Notes: a model not told the origin generated them from the letters alone. Counted from the stretch's first letter, positions 1 through 6,872 are shown. The stretch: 8,258 nt of DNA from Euryarchaeota archaeon UBA105 (GCA_002496905.1 DALV01000091.1:6866-15123), one strand, 5' to 3'. Program-made: numbers and translations.

Positions 1-316
1 GGATGTTGCATTTCCGGGTAACGATTACCCTCCAACATACAATGATCCTGACACTTGGGATTTTGCCAAAGGCGTTGCTGAATCGCTCATTGGTGAGGAA
101 AATGTGAACGAATTGCCCCCTGTCATGGGTGGTGAGGACTTTGCGTTCTATACTCAGAAAACTAATGGTTGCTTTGTGGTGCTTGGGGTGAATAACCCCG
201 ACAAGGGTTGCATACACAGTGTGCACACCCCCCAATTCAAAGTAGATGAAGACGCATTGCCCTTGGGAACCGCGTTACATGTCTCGTTCGCACTAGAGTC
301 GCTAAATGACTGCTAG
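1..316 (+). CDS. M20-family metallo-amidohydrolase/peptidase, C-terminal fragment
   Basis: This is the last 104 residues of a gene that enters from the left edge (frame starts at base 2, with no start codon needed in the window). M20D-type enzymes (hippurate hydrolase, N-acyl-amino-acid or IAA-amino-acid amidohydrolases) hydrolyse the amide bond of N-acylated amino acids in the cytosol with a two-metal centre. Seen here: the family signature GGEDFAFY (close to the usual GSEDFAFY) and near the end HTPQFKVDEDALPLG, whose His is normally a metal ligand. The remaining metal ligands and the dimerisation lid lie upstream, outside the window. Family length is about 390-440 residues, so roughly the last quarter is visible. 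Exact substrate cannot be told: acylamino-acid, hippurate or carboxypeptidase-like activities are all possible. The gene converges on uvrA, and the two stop codons overlap. Confidence 0.88.
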   Translation, partial: DVAFPGNDYPPTYNDPDTWDFAKGVAESLIGEENVNELPPVMGGEDFAFYTQKTNGCFVVLGVNNPDKGCIHSVHTPQFKVDEDALPLGTALHVSFALESLNDC

Positions 317-3294
317 ACTAGTTCTTTCAGATGCTTTCCAGTAAAGCTTGCCTTACTTTTTGCTATTTGTTGGGGAGTTCCTTCGGCTACGATTGCTCCA
401 CCGCGTTCGCCTCCTTCTGGTCCAAGATCAAGTACCCAGTCCGCACACTTTACGACATCCAAATGATGTTCGATTATGATAACGGTGTGGCCATTTCTAC
501 GTAGTCTTAGTAGAACCTCGATTAATTGGTGTACGTCTGACATTGCCAAACCTGTTGTCGGTTCGTCGAGGATATACACCGTGTGTTTCCTTGCGGGACG
601 GTGAAGTTCTGTTGCGAGTTTTACTCTCTGTGCTTCGCCTCCAGATAGAGTAGTTGCTGGTTGGCCTAGGCGGATGTAACCCAAACCCACATCCTCAAGG
701 GTGGAAAGTATTCTATGGATTTTCTTCTGATTAGCGAAGAATTTTGATGCTTCTTCTACAGGCATTTCGAGAATGTCAAAAATCGTTTTTCCGCGCCATT
801 TGACTTCCAACGTTTCGCGTGTATACCTCTTCCCTTTGCAAATATCACAAGTCACCCAGACGTCAGGGAGGAAGTTCATTTCCAATTTCATTGAGCCTGC
901 TCCTTTGCAAGCCTCGCATCTTCCTCCCTTTACGTTGAAGGAAAAATGCCCTGCCCCATAGCCTCTCTCGCGTGAGAGTTTTGTCTCGGCGAATAATTCC
1001 CGAATGGGAGTAAATGCCCCAGTGTATGTTCCTGCGTTAGAACGAGGTGTTCTGCCGATTGGAGATTGGTCAATGACTATTGTTTTGTCAATATGCTCTG
1101 TACCTTCAAGCCGGTCATAGCTCCCTGGAGAAACATCGGCTCCGTGTAATTCTCGCAACAGAGCTGGTGCAAGGGTTCCGGTTACTAGGGAAGATTTTCC
1201 AGAGCCGGATACGCCTGTTACCGCGATCATACACCCTAGTGGTATTTCGACGTCTAAATCTCTCAAGTTGTTTTGTCTAGCCCCTCTAATTGTGAGCATT
1301 CTTTCGGCATCGGGGCTGGCAGAATCTTCTGGAAGTGGTATGGATTTTCTTCCTGATAGGTAGGCCGCAGTCATGCTTTCTTTGGAAGAAAGTAAAGTCT
1401 TGAGGGGGCCATTGGCCACGACCTCTCCGCCTTCTTTTCCTGCCCCTACTCCAATATCGACTAGCCAATCGGCTTGCCTGAGCGTAGCTTCATCGTGCTC
1501 GACCACCAAGAGTGTGTTTCCTAGATCTGTAAGTTCCCTTAGTGTCTCCAAGAGTCTGTCATTATCTCTAGCATGAAGGCCGATCGATGGTTCATCGAGG
1601 ACATACATTACACCGGTAAGTCTAGTGCCGATTTGCGTTGCTAAGCGAATTCTTTGCGATTCTCCACCAGAGAGTGTGTTTGCTCTTCTGTCTAAGGTAA
1701 GATAGTCCAACCCGACTAAAGCGAGGAATCGTAATCTAGCTTCTATTTCCTTGATGATTTCCTTACCGATGAATAGATTCCTTTCATCCAGGTGCTTTAC
1801 CAAATTTACAATATCTGTTTTGGGCACATCTCTTTCCAATTTATCCCAAGTATCGTCTACATTTCCTAAGCGCCAGTTTTGGACGACTGCAAGAGCCTCG
1901 ATCACACTGCAGGAGGAAAAGTCCGGAAGGGTGACGTCGCCAACAGTGACTCCACTTACAGCATTGTTTAGCTTTCTTCCATTGCATTCCATACAATGTT
2001 CATCAGTCATGTAGGAGGATAGACGTGAGCGTGTTCTGTCAGAGGACGTCTCTGTGTATGTTCTCCGAATCCTTGCGAATACACCCTCCCATGGTCTCGT
2101 CATATTGTATGATGATCCTTTATCGGAATTGAATTGGAAATTGATGGCCGTACTTCCGCTACCGTGCAGAAGTATATCCTTTGCATCTTCATCTAATTCT
2201 CCAAATGGTACCTCTGATGGTATTCCATAATGCTCGCAAACTTGTGTCATCTGAGAGCGATACCACCCTGACATCATTGAAGTTCGGAATGGGCGTATAC
2301 ATCCTTCTTCTACAGTCGCCAATCTATCGATTACTAGATCTGAGGAGAATTCTCTCTGTACTCCTAATCCCTGACAAGATGGGCAGGCGCCCAATGGGTT
2401 GTTGAACGAGAATACACGTGGGCTCATTTCTGGAAGGAAAGAGCCGTGTTCTGGGCAGGCAAATTCCTCAGTGTAGGATATTGTTTCACCGATTTGTGTT
2501 TGATATTTCTGTTCTTTGGGATTGTCCTCGGGGCCTGCGACTGGTGCTTCTAGACTCTCTACGGCTACTGCGCCACCGCCGATTCGCATTCCTTCTGATA
2601 TTGCCTCAGTCAGTCTCTGCTTTGAGGCTCTAGATAGTCGCAATCTGTCGACTCTTACATCTATGTCGTGTCTGAGATTCTTCTCCAAAGTTGGTGGGTC
2701 TTCGAATTCCGCATCTCGACCGTTTACCCTCCCGTGTAGGTAGCCTTGTTCCACTAGTGCGTTGAATAAATCGGCATGAGTTCCTTTTCTTGCACGAATC
2801 GCGGGAGACCAAATTGAAATTGCATGGCCTTCGAACCTCCACAGAACGTCGTCGACTATTTCCTGTACTGTCCTTCTAGCTACTTCTTTACCACATTCGG
2901 GGCAGTGAGGAAGGCCGATTCTAGCCCAAAGTAGCCGTAGATAATCCATGATTTCTGTTACTGTTGCTACTGTTGACCTTGGATTGTGACTACCTTGTTT
3001 TTGGTCTATGCTGATTGCGGGAGAAAGCCCCTCGATACTGTCACAGTCGGGCTTTTTCATTTGGCCAAGAAATTGTCTGGCGTAGGAGGATAGTGACTCA
3101 ACATACCTGCGTTGACCCTCTGCGTATAGGGTGTCGAATGCTAGGCTAGATTTTCCCGAGCCAGAGACTCCTGAAATTACTACGAACTTGCCTCTAGGGA
3201 TATCTACATCGATATCTCGTAGGTTGTGAGTGCGTGCTCCTTTGACGACTATCCAGTCGTCGTTTGCGGCACCATTCTTCCTTCTCGCAGACAA
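313..3294 (-). CDS. uvrA: UvrA, excinuclease ABC subunit A (DNA damage sensor ATPase)
   Basis: UvrA is the dimeric ABC-type ATPase that finds bulky DNA lesions and loads UvrB in nucleotide excision repair. The 993 residues match family length. Seen in order: Walker A GVSGSGKSS (42-50); a UvrB-binding domain (about 117-235, starting near CPECGKEV at 131), which marks canonical UvrA rather than the short UvrA2 class; zinc module 1 (C280, H283, C304, C307); signature LSGGESQR (about 540) and Walker B LDEPSIGLH; second Walker A GVSGSGKSS (about 694); the GRTPRSN motif; zinc module 2 CEAC...CDIC (about 791-816); second signature LSGGEAQR (about 880) and Walker B LDEPTTGL. Start is TTG: an in-frame TAG lies five codons upstream and no ATG, GTG or other TTG follows before the conserved core; GGGGG at 3303-3307 stands eight bases before it. 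Oddities: His in place of a zinc Cys, and Ala for the usual His after TTGL. Confidence 0.98.
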   Translation of the reverse strand: MSARRKNGAANDDWIVVKGARTHNLRDIDVDIPRGKFVVISGVSGSGKSSLAFDTLYAEGQRRYVESLSSYARQFLGQMKKPDCDSIEGLSPAISIDQKQGSHNPRSTVATVTEIMDYLRLLWARIGLPHCPECGKEVARRTVQEIVDDVLWRFEGHAISIWSPAIRARKGTHADLFNALVEQGYLHGRVNGRDAEFEDPPTLEKNLRHDIDVRVDRLRLSRASKQRLTEAISEGMRIGGGAVAVESLEAPVAGPEDNPKEQKYQTQIGETISYTEEFACPEHGSFLPEMSPRVFSFNNPLGACPSCQGLGVQREFSSDLVIDRLATVEEGCIRPFRTSMMSGWYRSQMTQVCEHYGIPSEVPFGELDEDAKDILLHGSGSTAINFQFNSDKGSSYNMTRPWEGVFARIRRTYTETSSDRTRSRLSSYMTDEHCMECNGRKLNNAVSGVTVGDVTLPDFSSCSVIEALAVVQNWRLGNVDDTWDKLERDVPKTDIVNLVKHLDERNLFIGKEIIKEIEARLRFLALVGLDYLTLDRRANTLSGGESQRIRLATQIGTRLTGVMYVLDEPSIGLHARDNDRLLETLRELTDLGNTLLVVEHDEATLRQADWLVDIGVGAGKEGGEVVANGPLKTLLSSKESMTAAYLSGRKSIPLPEDSASPDAERMLTIRGARQNNLRDLDVEIPLGCMIAVTGVSGSGKSSLVTGTLAPALLRELHGADVSPGSYDRLEGTEHIDKTIVIDQSPIGRTPRSNAGTYTGAFTPIRELFAETKLSRERGYGAGHFSFNVKGGRCEACKGAGSMKLEMNFLPDVWVTCDICKGKRYTRETLEVKWRGKTIFDILEMPVEEASKFFANQKKIHRILSTLEDVGLGYIRLGQPATTLSGGEAQRVKLATELHRPARKHTVYILDEPTTGLAMSDVHQLIEVLLRLRRNGHTVIIIEHHLDVVKCADWVLDLGPEGGERGGAIVAEGTPQQIAKSKASFTGKHLKELV

Positions 3295-3302
3295 GTCTTG
3301 CG

Positions 3303-3307
3303 CCCCC
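3303..3307 (-). promoter_or_regulatory. Shine-Dalgarno-like G run before the TTG start of uvrA
   Basis: On the minus strand GTAGGGGGCGCAAGAC precedes TTG at 3294. The five Gs are eight bases from the start codon, the same spacing as the clear AGGAG site of apt. It is a weak match to AGGAGG but supports TTG, which is also the only start possible downstream of the in-frame stop. Confidence 0.4.
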
Positions 3308-3348
3308 TACAGTAGTCGTTGGTGGGAGAGATTGTCCTTGAAGTCATG

Positions 3349-3357
3349 TATTGTAAA
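3349..3357 (-). promoter_or_regulatory. Candidate TATA box for uvrA
   Basis: The minus strand reads TTTACAATA here, in the 78-base gap between the small membrane-protein gene and uvrA. A start site about 25 bases downstream would give a leader of roughly 30 bases holding the G-rich ribosome site. This is AT-rich pattern matching only; read-through from moeA is the alternative. Confidence 0.25.
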
Positions 3358-3372
3358 TGCAGATATTGGTCA

Positions 3373-3540
3373 TTAATCGATGTAGAAGTAATCTGAATTC
3401 TGTTTCCTTCCATCCTTACTACCCCATGGGTCCTTGGATGTTGTTTTCTTGGAGGATTTCCTTTGTTTGTTCAGCAATATTGCCGACAGCACCAATCCTA
3501 TTGCACCAAATAACCCAACTGCGATTTCGAAGTTGTTCAT
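3373..3540 (-). CDS. Small single-pass membrane protein (55 aa), unknown function
   Basis: I do not recognise this protein. It is a 55-codon reading frame from ATG at 3540 to TAA at 3373-3375, filling most of the moeA-uvrA gap. The product starts MNNFEIAVGLFGAIGLVLSA, so residues 6-23 form one hydrophobic helix with small-residue GxxxG-like spacing (GLFGAIG). A basic tail follows (NKQRKSSKKTTSK), then DPWG and an aromatic end DYFYID. By the positive-inside rule the N-terminus would face out and the tail the cytosol. The gene is 36 bases after moeA and 78 before uvrA on the same strand. No Shine-Dalgarno site is seen, but a TATA-like box about 26 bases before the ATG fits a leaderless transcript. 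Membrane character with sharp topology argues that it is real; no homologue could be checked here. It could help anchor or tune a neighbour, but nothing shows that. Confidence 0.6.
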   Translation of the reverse strand: MNNFEIAVGLFGAIGLVLSAILLNKQRKSSKKTTSKDPWGSKDGRKQNSDYFYID

Positions 3541-3561
3541 AGCTTTGGGTAAATTGATGAG

Positions 3562-3570
3562 TTTATGATA
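3562..3570 (-). promoter_or_regulatory. Candidate TATA box for the small membrane-protein gene
   Basis: The minus strand reads TATCATAAA, centred about 26 bases before the ATG at 3540, between the moeA stop and that start. This is the distance expected for an archaeal TATA box of a leaderless transcript, and it fits the absence of a ribosome site there. AT-rich sequence can mimic this by chance. Confidence 0.3.
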
Positions 3571-3576
3571 TGCTGT

Positions 3577-4782
3577 TTACATTAACCATATTGCATCTAT
3601 TACTTCACCCACTTTACCATCAATATCAGGAGGTAGGAGTGTGAGTCCGTTGTGGGCTACCATACTGTGCATGTTTCCGCTGCCCTGATGTGTGTGAGTT
3701 GTGGCGAGTAATTGCCCTTCTTCAGACCTAATTCGGATTCTCCTTAGGCATAGTTTTCCGGGTGCGCCTGAAACGTCTTCTTCGAGTTTTACAGAAACTC
3801 TCTGACTTAGTCTTGGGCCCATTTCGGAGTGATGTCCGAGTGACTGTGATATCCAAGGTGCGACAAGAACGTGGAATACAACGAGGCTGCTCACTGGATT
3901 TCCTGGAAGGCCAAACAAAGGCGTTCCTTTCCATGTTCCAAATAGTGGTGGGCCCCCTGGTCTGAGCTTCATTCTCCAGAATGATAAGTCGCCTTCTTCT
4001 TCCATAATTTTCCGAACAAGATCCCATTCTCCCATGCTAACTCCTCCGCTGGTGAGGATTGCATCGCAAGACGATAATGCGTCCAGTGTTGTTCTCAATT
4101 CATCCATCGAATCGTTCGCCGATTCGTGTCTTACTGCTTCGCAGCCCATCGTTTCAACCAATGAGGCGAGGGCGTGAGAATTAGATTCGTATATTTGCCC
4201 CGGTGCAAGTTCTGTTCCTGGTTGAACTAACTCATCCCCTGTCGATAGAATTGCGATTCTTGGTTTCTTGATTGCCTCGACTTCTCCGTGCCCCATTGTG
4301 CCTGCTAATGCAATACTTGCAGATGAAAGTAGAGTGCCCGCAGGTAGTGCTTCTTGTCCTATCGAAAGATTCTCTGCTCTTTTGCGAATATATCCGGTTC
4401 TCGCTGGCCCATTGATGGTTACTTGGTCTTGGTTTACTTCGGTGTCTTCGACCATTACAATTGCATCTGCTCCTTCTGGTAGGGGGGCTCCTGTCATGAT
4501 TCTGCATGCCTGGCCTGAGGTTATCGATGGAGGAGTTTCTCCTCCTGTCTGGCTTGTTCCAATAATAGTCAATTCAGCACCAGGGCTTTGGCAATCTGAG
4601 GCAATTACTGCGAACCCGTCCATTGCTGAGTTATCGAAGCGAGGATCGTCTACTTTCGATGCTAATGCCGACGCTAAGACTCTCCCTCTTCCAGCATCTA
4701 ATGAGATGGTTTCGGAGTGTTTTGGTAATGGATATTGTAGGGCTAATTCGATTGCTCGCTCGAGAGAGACGCCCTTCTCCAT
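3577..4782 (-). CDS. moeA: MoeA, molybdopterin molybdenumtransferase
   Basis: MoeA inserts molybdate into adenylated molybdopterin, the last common step of molybdenum cofactor synthesis, in the cytosol. With the ATG at 4782 the product is 401 residues, the normal length. Seen: the N-terminal FDNSAMDGFAV motif (49-59), the MoCF-fold domain with STGDELVQPG (180-189), ILTSGGVSMGEWDLV (242-256) and GLPGNPVSS (291-299), then the C-terminal domain IV to residue 401. The frame stays open to a GTG at 4821, but family members begin like MEKGVSLERAIELAL, so the ATG is preferred; the GTG would also collide head-on with the divergent transporter gene. The AGGAGG on this strand at 4822-4827 abuts the GTG too closely to serve it. 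All motifs are intact. No other cofactor-synthesis gene is in the window. Tungsten rather than molybdenum is possible in archaea. Confidence 0.95.
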   Translation of the reverse strand: MEKGVSLERAIELALQYPLPKHSETISLDAGRGRVLASALASKVDDPRFDNSAMDGFAVIASDCQSPGAELTIIGTSQTGGETPPSITSGQACRIMTGAPLPEGADAIVMVEDTEVNQDQVTINGPARTGYIRKRAENLSIGQEALPAGTLLSSASIALAGTMGHGEVEAIKKPRIAILSTGDELVQPGTELAPGQIYESNSHALASLVETMGCEAVRHESANDSMDELRTTLDALSSCDAILTSGGVSMGEWDLVRKIMEEEGDLSFWRMKLRPGGPPLFGTWKGTPLFGLPGNPVSSLVVFHVLVAPWISQSLGHHSEMGPRLSQRVSVKLEEDVSGAPGKLCLRRIRIRSEEGQLLATTHTHQGSGNMHSMVAHNGLTLLPPDIDGKVGEVIDAIWLM

Positions 4783-4853
4783 GATTCGCCAGACACCGCC
4801 TCGTTGAAGTGTTATTCCCACCTCCTGAGTGCGTGCTGGGTACTGAGGAAGCG
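4783..4853. promoter_or_regulatory. Divergent promoter region shared by moeA and the TSUP transporter
   Basis: These 71 bases separate the preferred starts of moeA (ATG 4782) and the transporter (TTG 4854). An AATAACA/TGTTATT stretch at 4810-4816 is about 30 bases from the moeA start and could act as TATA box on the minus strand, and it may serve the plus strand as well. GAGG at 4845-4848 lies five bases before TTG 4854 and looks like its ribosome site. If the longest frames are used instead, the two genes overlap at their 5' ends by 13 bases (4809-4821), leaving no room for two promoters. Confidence 0.35.
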
Positions 4854-5594
4854 TTGATTGCGCTCACTTTGTTGGTGGTCGCAGCCCTTTACTCCTCAGT
4901 CGGCCATGGTGGGGCTTCGGGATATTTGGCAATACTGTCCTTGACCTCGTTTGCAACTATGGAAGAACTTTGGTTGAAGCAACACGCATGGAGTCTGAAT
5001 CTAATTGTCGCTGCTATTGCTTTCTATCATTACCAAAGGGCGGGGCACCACATCCCCAGAATGACTGGTCTCTTCGTAATTGCAAGTGTTCCCATGGCAT
5101 TTGTTGGAGGATATTTGTTGGTTGAAGGTACTCTGTATGATATGTTGCTATCAATTACTCTTGTTTGGGCGTCGTTTAGATTATTCAAAGTCGAATCTGA
5201 ATTTGATGAGAGCTCTACAGAGAGGCTTTCGGTTTCTCAGGCAGTACCGGCTGGTGCCGGCATCGGGTTAGTTAGCGGATTTGTTGGGGTTGGCGGGGGG
5301 ATTTTTCTTTCGCCGCTTCTCTTATTGAAGCGATGGGCCACACCAAAAGCAGCAGCAGCGACCGCGGCTCTGTTCATTTGGGTTAATTCCGCTGCTGCCC
5401 TAACTGGGTCCTACCTGTCTGGAGAATGGTTGGTTGAAACTGATACTCTCGCTCCCTTCGGTTCTGCGGTACTAATTGGTGCGTTTATCGGTTCTAGATT
5501 AGGTGCAGATTTGATTCCACAGAGAGTCGTCAGGATTGTTCTTGTTGTGGTATTGTTGCTCGCTGCGGCTCGTAGGATGCTACTACTTGTTTGA
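4854..5594 (+). CDS. TSUP (TauE/SafE-type) membrane transporter
   Basis: This is a polytopic inner-membrane protein of the TSUP family, whose characterised members move sulfite, sulfoacetate, thiosulfate or other small organic and sulfur anions. Seen: two repeats each opening with a Gly-rich helix, SSVGHGGASGYLA (residues 15-27 from this start) and FVGVGGGIFLSP (143-154), about seven hydrophobic segments, and a basic end RRMLLLV. Repeat symmetry and about 246 residues fit the family. The start is uncertain: GTG 4809, GTG 4833 and TTG 4854 are all in frame. TTG has GAGG five bases before it, in line with ribosome sites elsewhere in this window; GTG 4833 would give a fuller first helix. It is divergent from moeA, which suggests, without proving, a role tied to molybdoenzyme metabolism such as sulfite oxidation, or oxyanion transport. 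Its stop is one base from that of the converging Lys/Pro-rich gene. Confidence 0.85.
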   Translation: MIALTLLVVAALYSSVGHGGASGYLAILSLTSFATMEELWLKQHAWSLNLIVAAIAFYHYQRAGHHIPRMTGLFVIASVPMAFVGGYLLVEGTLYDMLLSITLVWASFRLFKVESEFDESSTERLSVSQAVPAGAGIGLVSGFVGVGGGIFLSPLLLLKRWATPKAAAATAALFIWVNSAAALTGSYLSGEWLVETDTLAPFGSAVLIGAFIGSRLGADLIPQRVVRIVLVVVLLLAAARRMLLLV

Positions 5595-5595
5595 T

Positions 5596-6264
5596 TCAAA
5601 CACCAATCATGTCAGCATGGCCACATTCAGGGTATGCGCACTGTACTTTGTATCGATCGCGCTTTGGTTTTGGAATTTGTAAGATTGAGCCGCACATCGA
5701 ACATTGGTGAGTGATGACCTCTGGTTCTTTGGGGCGAGTGTCTTCTAAATCGTCTAAGACTGTTCCCGCCGCTGTCCAACCGACTTCGTCTTTGTATCTG
5801 CCGCTTTCATCTGAAATTTCTGATTCCCGAAGGCCCAATTTAATTCGAAGTCGGCGGCGCTTTTTCTTTTTCGGGGCCGGGCGGGATTTTGGTTTGCCTT
5901 TCGGCTTCTTTGTAGGTGGGGTTTTGGGTTTTCCCTTTGGTGGCGGGCCTGGCTTGCTGGGGGGTTTTCCTTTTCCTTTAGGGGCGGGCCTCTTACCCGG
6001 TGGTGGCGTTCGCTTACCCTTAGGCGCTGGTGGTTTGCCTTTCTTCTTAGGAGGGTTTGGTAGCTTCTTCTTTAGTTTGGCCGCGAGTTCAAAATCCTCT
6101 GCTTCAACGGCTTTCGCTATTTGTTGTTTGATATCTGCTTCAGAGGAGGCTTTCTTCTTCGGAGGTGGTGGTACTTTCTTTTTCCCAGGGGGAGGGCCTG
6201 GTGGAGGGGGTGGAGCGCCGCCCTTCTTTCTTGGAGGAGGAGGTGGTGGCGACTTCTCGGCCAT
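5596..6264 (-). CDS. Lys/Pro-rich protein with UVR-like motif and C-terminal zinc ribbon
   Basis: The whole 222-residue protein is not a family I recognise. Visible parts: residues 1-41, a Pro-rich basic arm; 42-69, DIKQQIAKAVEAEDFELAAKLKKK region, which fits the UVR motif helical hairpin (acidic residue-Phe-Glu-x-Ala-Ala core) used by UvrB, UvrC and McsA for protein contacts; 70-140, a long Lys/Pro/Gly stretch ending KKKKRRRLRIK; 141-182, an acidic segment with Trp163; 188-214, four Cys (C188, C191, C209, C214) as C-x2-C-x17-C-x4-C, a zinc ribbon. No signal peptide or membrane segment is seen. The start is firm: ATG 6264 with AGGAGG six bases upstream. It lies 59 bases after apt on the same strand and may share its transcript. 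The basic arms suggest binding to nucleic acid, ribosome or acidic partners; that is inference. C-rich codons give strong strand skew. Confidence 0.85.
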   Translation of the reverse strand: MAEKSPPPPPPRKKGGAPPPPPGPPPGKKKVPPPPKKKASSEADIKQQIAKAVEAEDFELAAKLKKKLPNPPKKKGKPPAPKGKRTPPPGKRPAPKGKGKPPSKPGPPPKGKPKTPPTKKPKGKPKSRPAPKKKKRRRLRIKLGLRESEISDESGRYKDEVGWTAAGTVLDDLEDTRPKEPEVITHQCSMCGSILQIPKPKRDRYKVQCAYPECGHADMIGV

Positions 6265-6270
6265 GATAAT

Positions 6271-6276
6271 CCTCCT
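6271..6276 (-). promoter_or_regulatory. Shine-Dalgarno site of the Lys/Pro-rich gene
   Basis: A perfect AGGAGG on the minus strand stands six bases before ATG 6264. It fixes the start of the protein and implies strong, independent translation initiation. Confidence 0.8.
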
Positions 6277-6303
6277 ATGGCAAAGCCGGTGATGCTATGA
6301 AAG

Positions 6304-6325
6304 AATCGGGGCGTTGATGCCGATT
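6304..6325 (-). terminator. Weak inverted repeat just after apt
   Basis: AATCGG and CCGATT form a 6-bp stem with a 10-base loop overlapping the apt stop codon, followed on the minus strand by CTTTC. It could attenuate or end apt transcripts, but the stem is short and the T run is poor, so read-through into the Lys/Pro-rich gene is likely. Confidence 0.2.
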
Positions 6326-6866
6326 AGGCGGGGAAGTCCAAGAGTGAAATGCTTGGTATGGGTGATATCGCGCCCCTTCCATCTAAGCCATCAAGTTCGA
6401 TCACAAATAGGGCGCCGACTACTTCCGCTCCTGCTTTCTGACAGAGTTCAACACAGGCGTTTACCGTGCCGCCTGTTGCTAGAAGATCGTCGACTATTAC
6501 TGCTCTTTCTCCCGGATTCAACGCGTCCTCGTGCATCTCTAATGAGTTGGTTCCATACTCGAGAGAGTAATCGACTCTCATCTTTGATGCTGGGAGTTTG
6601 CCAGGTTTTCGAACTGGAACAAATGAGATTCCCAGTTCGGCGGCGAGTAACGCGCCGAAGATGAAGCCTCTAGCTTCTGGGCCAACTATCGCTTCGGGTT
6701 TCCAACCCGCTTCATTCATCCTCTCGATGAATAGATCTGTTGTAGCAGAGAGGAGGGTGCCGTCGGACAAGACAGGTGTGATGTCCCGGAACATAATTCC
6801 CTCAATTGGGAAATCCGGTACCGTCCGAACGGCGTCCCTCAACTTTTGCGTCATATCATTCGACAT
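6324..6866 (-). CDS. apt: Adenine phosphoribosyltransferase
   Basis: Apt joins adenine to PRPP, giving AMP and pyrophosphate, in cytosolic purine salvage. The 180 residues match the bacterial-type enzyme throughout. Seen: the N-terminal FPIEGIMFRDITPVL (19-33); VGPEARGFIFGALLA (61-75); the flexible loop FVPVRKPGKLP (82-92); EYGTNSLEMHEDAL (103-116); and the PRPP-binding signature AVIVDDLLATGGT (122-134), with both acidic residues present. The start ATG 6866 has AGGAG eight bases upstream. It follows the purine permease by 56 bases on the same strand, a sensible import-then-salvage pair. Some archaeal Apt-like proteins prefer hypoxanthine or guanine, but this close match to the bacterial-type signature supports adenine. 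No truncation or missing key residue is seen. Confidence 0.95.
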   Translation of the reverse strand: MSNDMTQKLRDAVRTVPDFPIEGIMFRDITPVLSDGTLLSATTDLFIERMNEAGWKPEAIVGPEARGFIFGALLAAELGISFVPVRKPGKLPASKMRVDYSLEYGTNSLEMHEDALNPGERAVIVDDLLATGGTVNACVELCQKAGAEVVGALFVIELDGLDGRGAISPIPSISLLDFPA

Positions 6867-6872
6867 GCTAAT

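Noticed and set aside
3249..3347. Short frame from ATG at 3347 overlapping the uvrA start in another frame
   Set aside because: It has about 32 codons, no ribosome site, and runs into uvrA out of frame; no evidence for an upstream control peptide.
3357..3542. Plus-strand 61-codon open frame in the moeA-uvrA gap
   Set aside because: It is antisense to the small membrane protein, lacks a ribosome site, and its composition shows no domain; the minus-strand frame has clear topology.
4268..4807. Plus-strand 179-codon open frame opposite moeA
   Set aside because: It lies wholly within moeA, whose protein matches the family end to end; the translation shows no recognisable motif.
4819..4821. GTG at 4821 as the moeA start
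   Set aside because: It adds 13 residues absent from the family, overlaps the 5' end of the divergent gene's longest frame, and the nearby AGGAGG touches the codon with no spacing.
5711..6292. Plus-strand 193-codon Gly/Phe/Leu-rich open frame
   Set aside because: It is the exact antisense of the Lys/Pro-rich gene; its low-complexity composition follows from reversed Pro and Lys codons, and the minus-strand gene has a perfect ribosome site and conserved cysteines.
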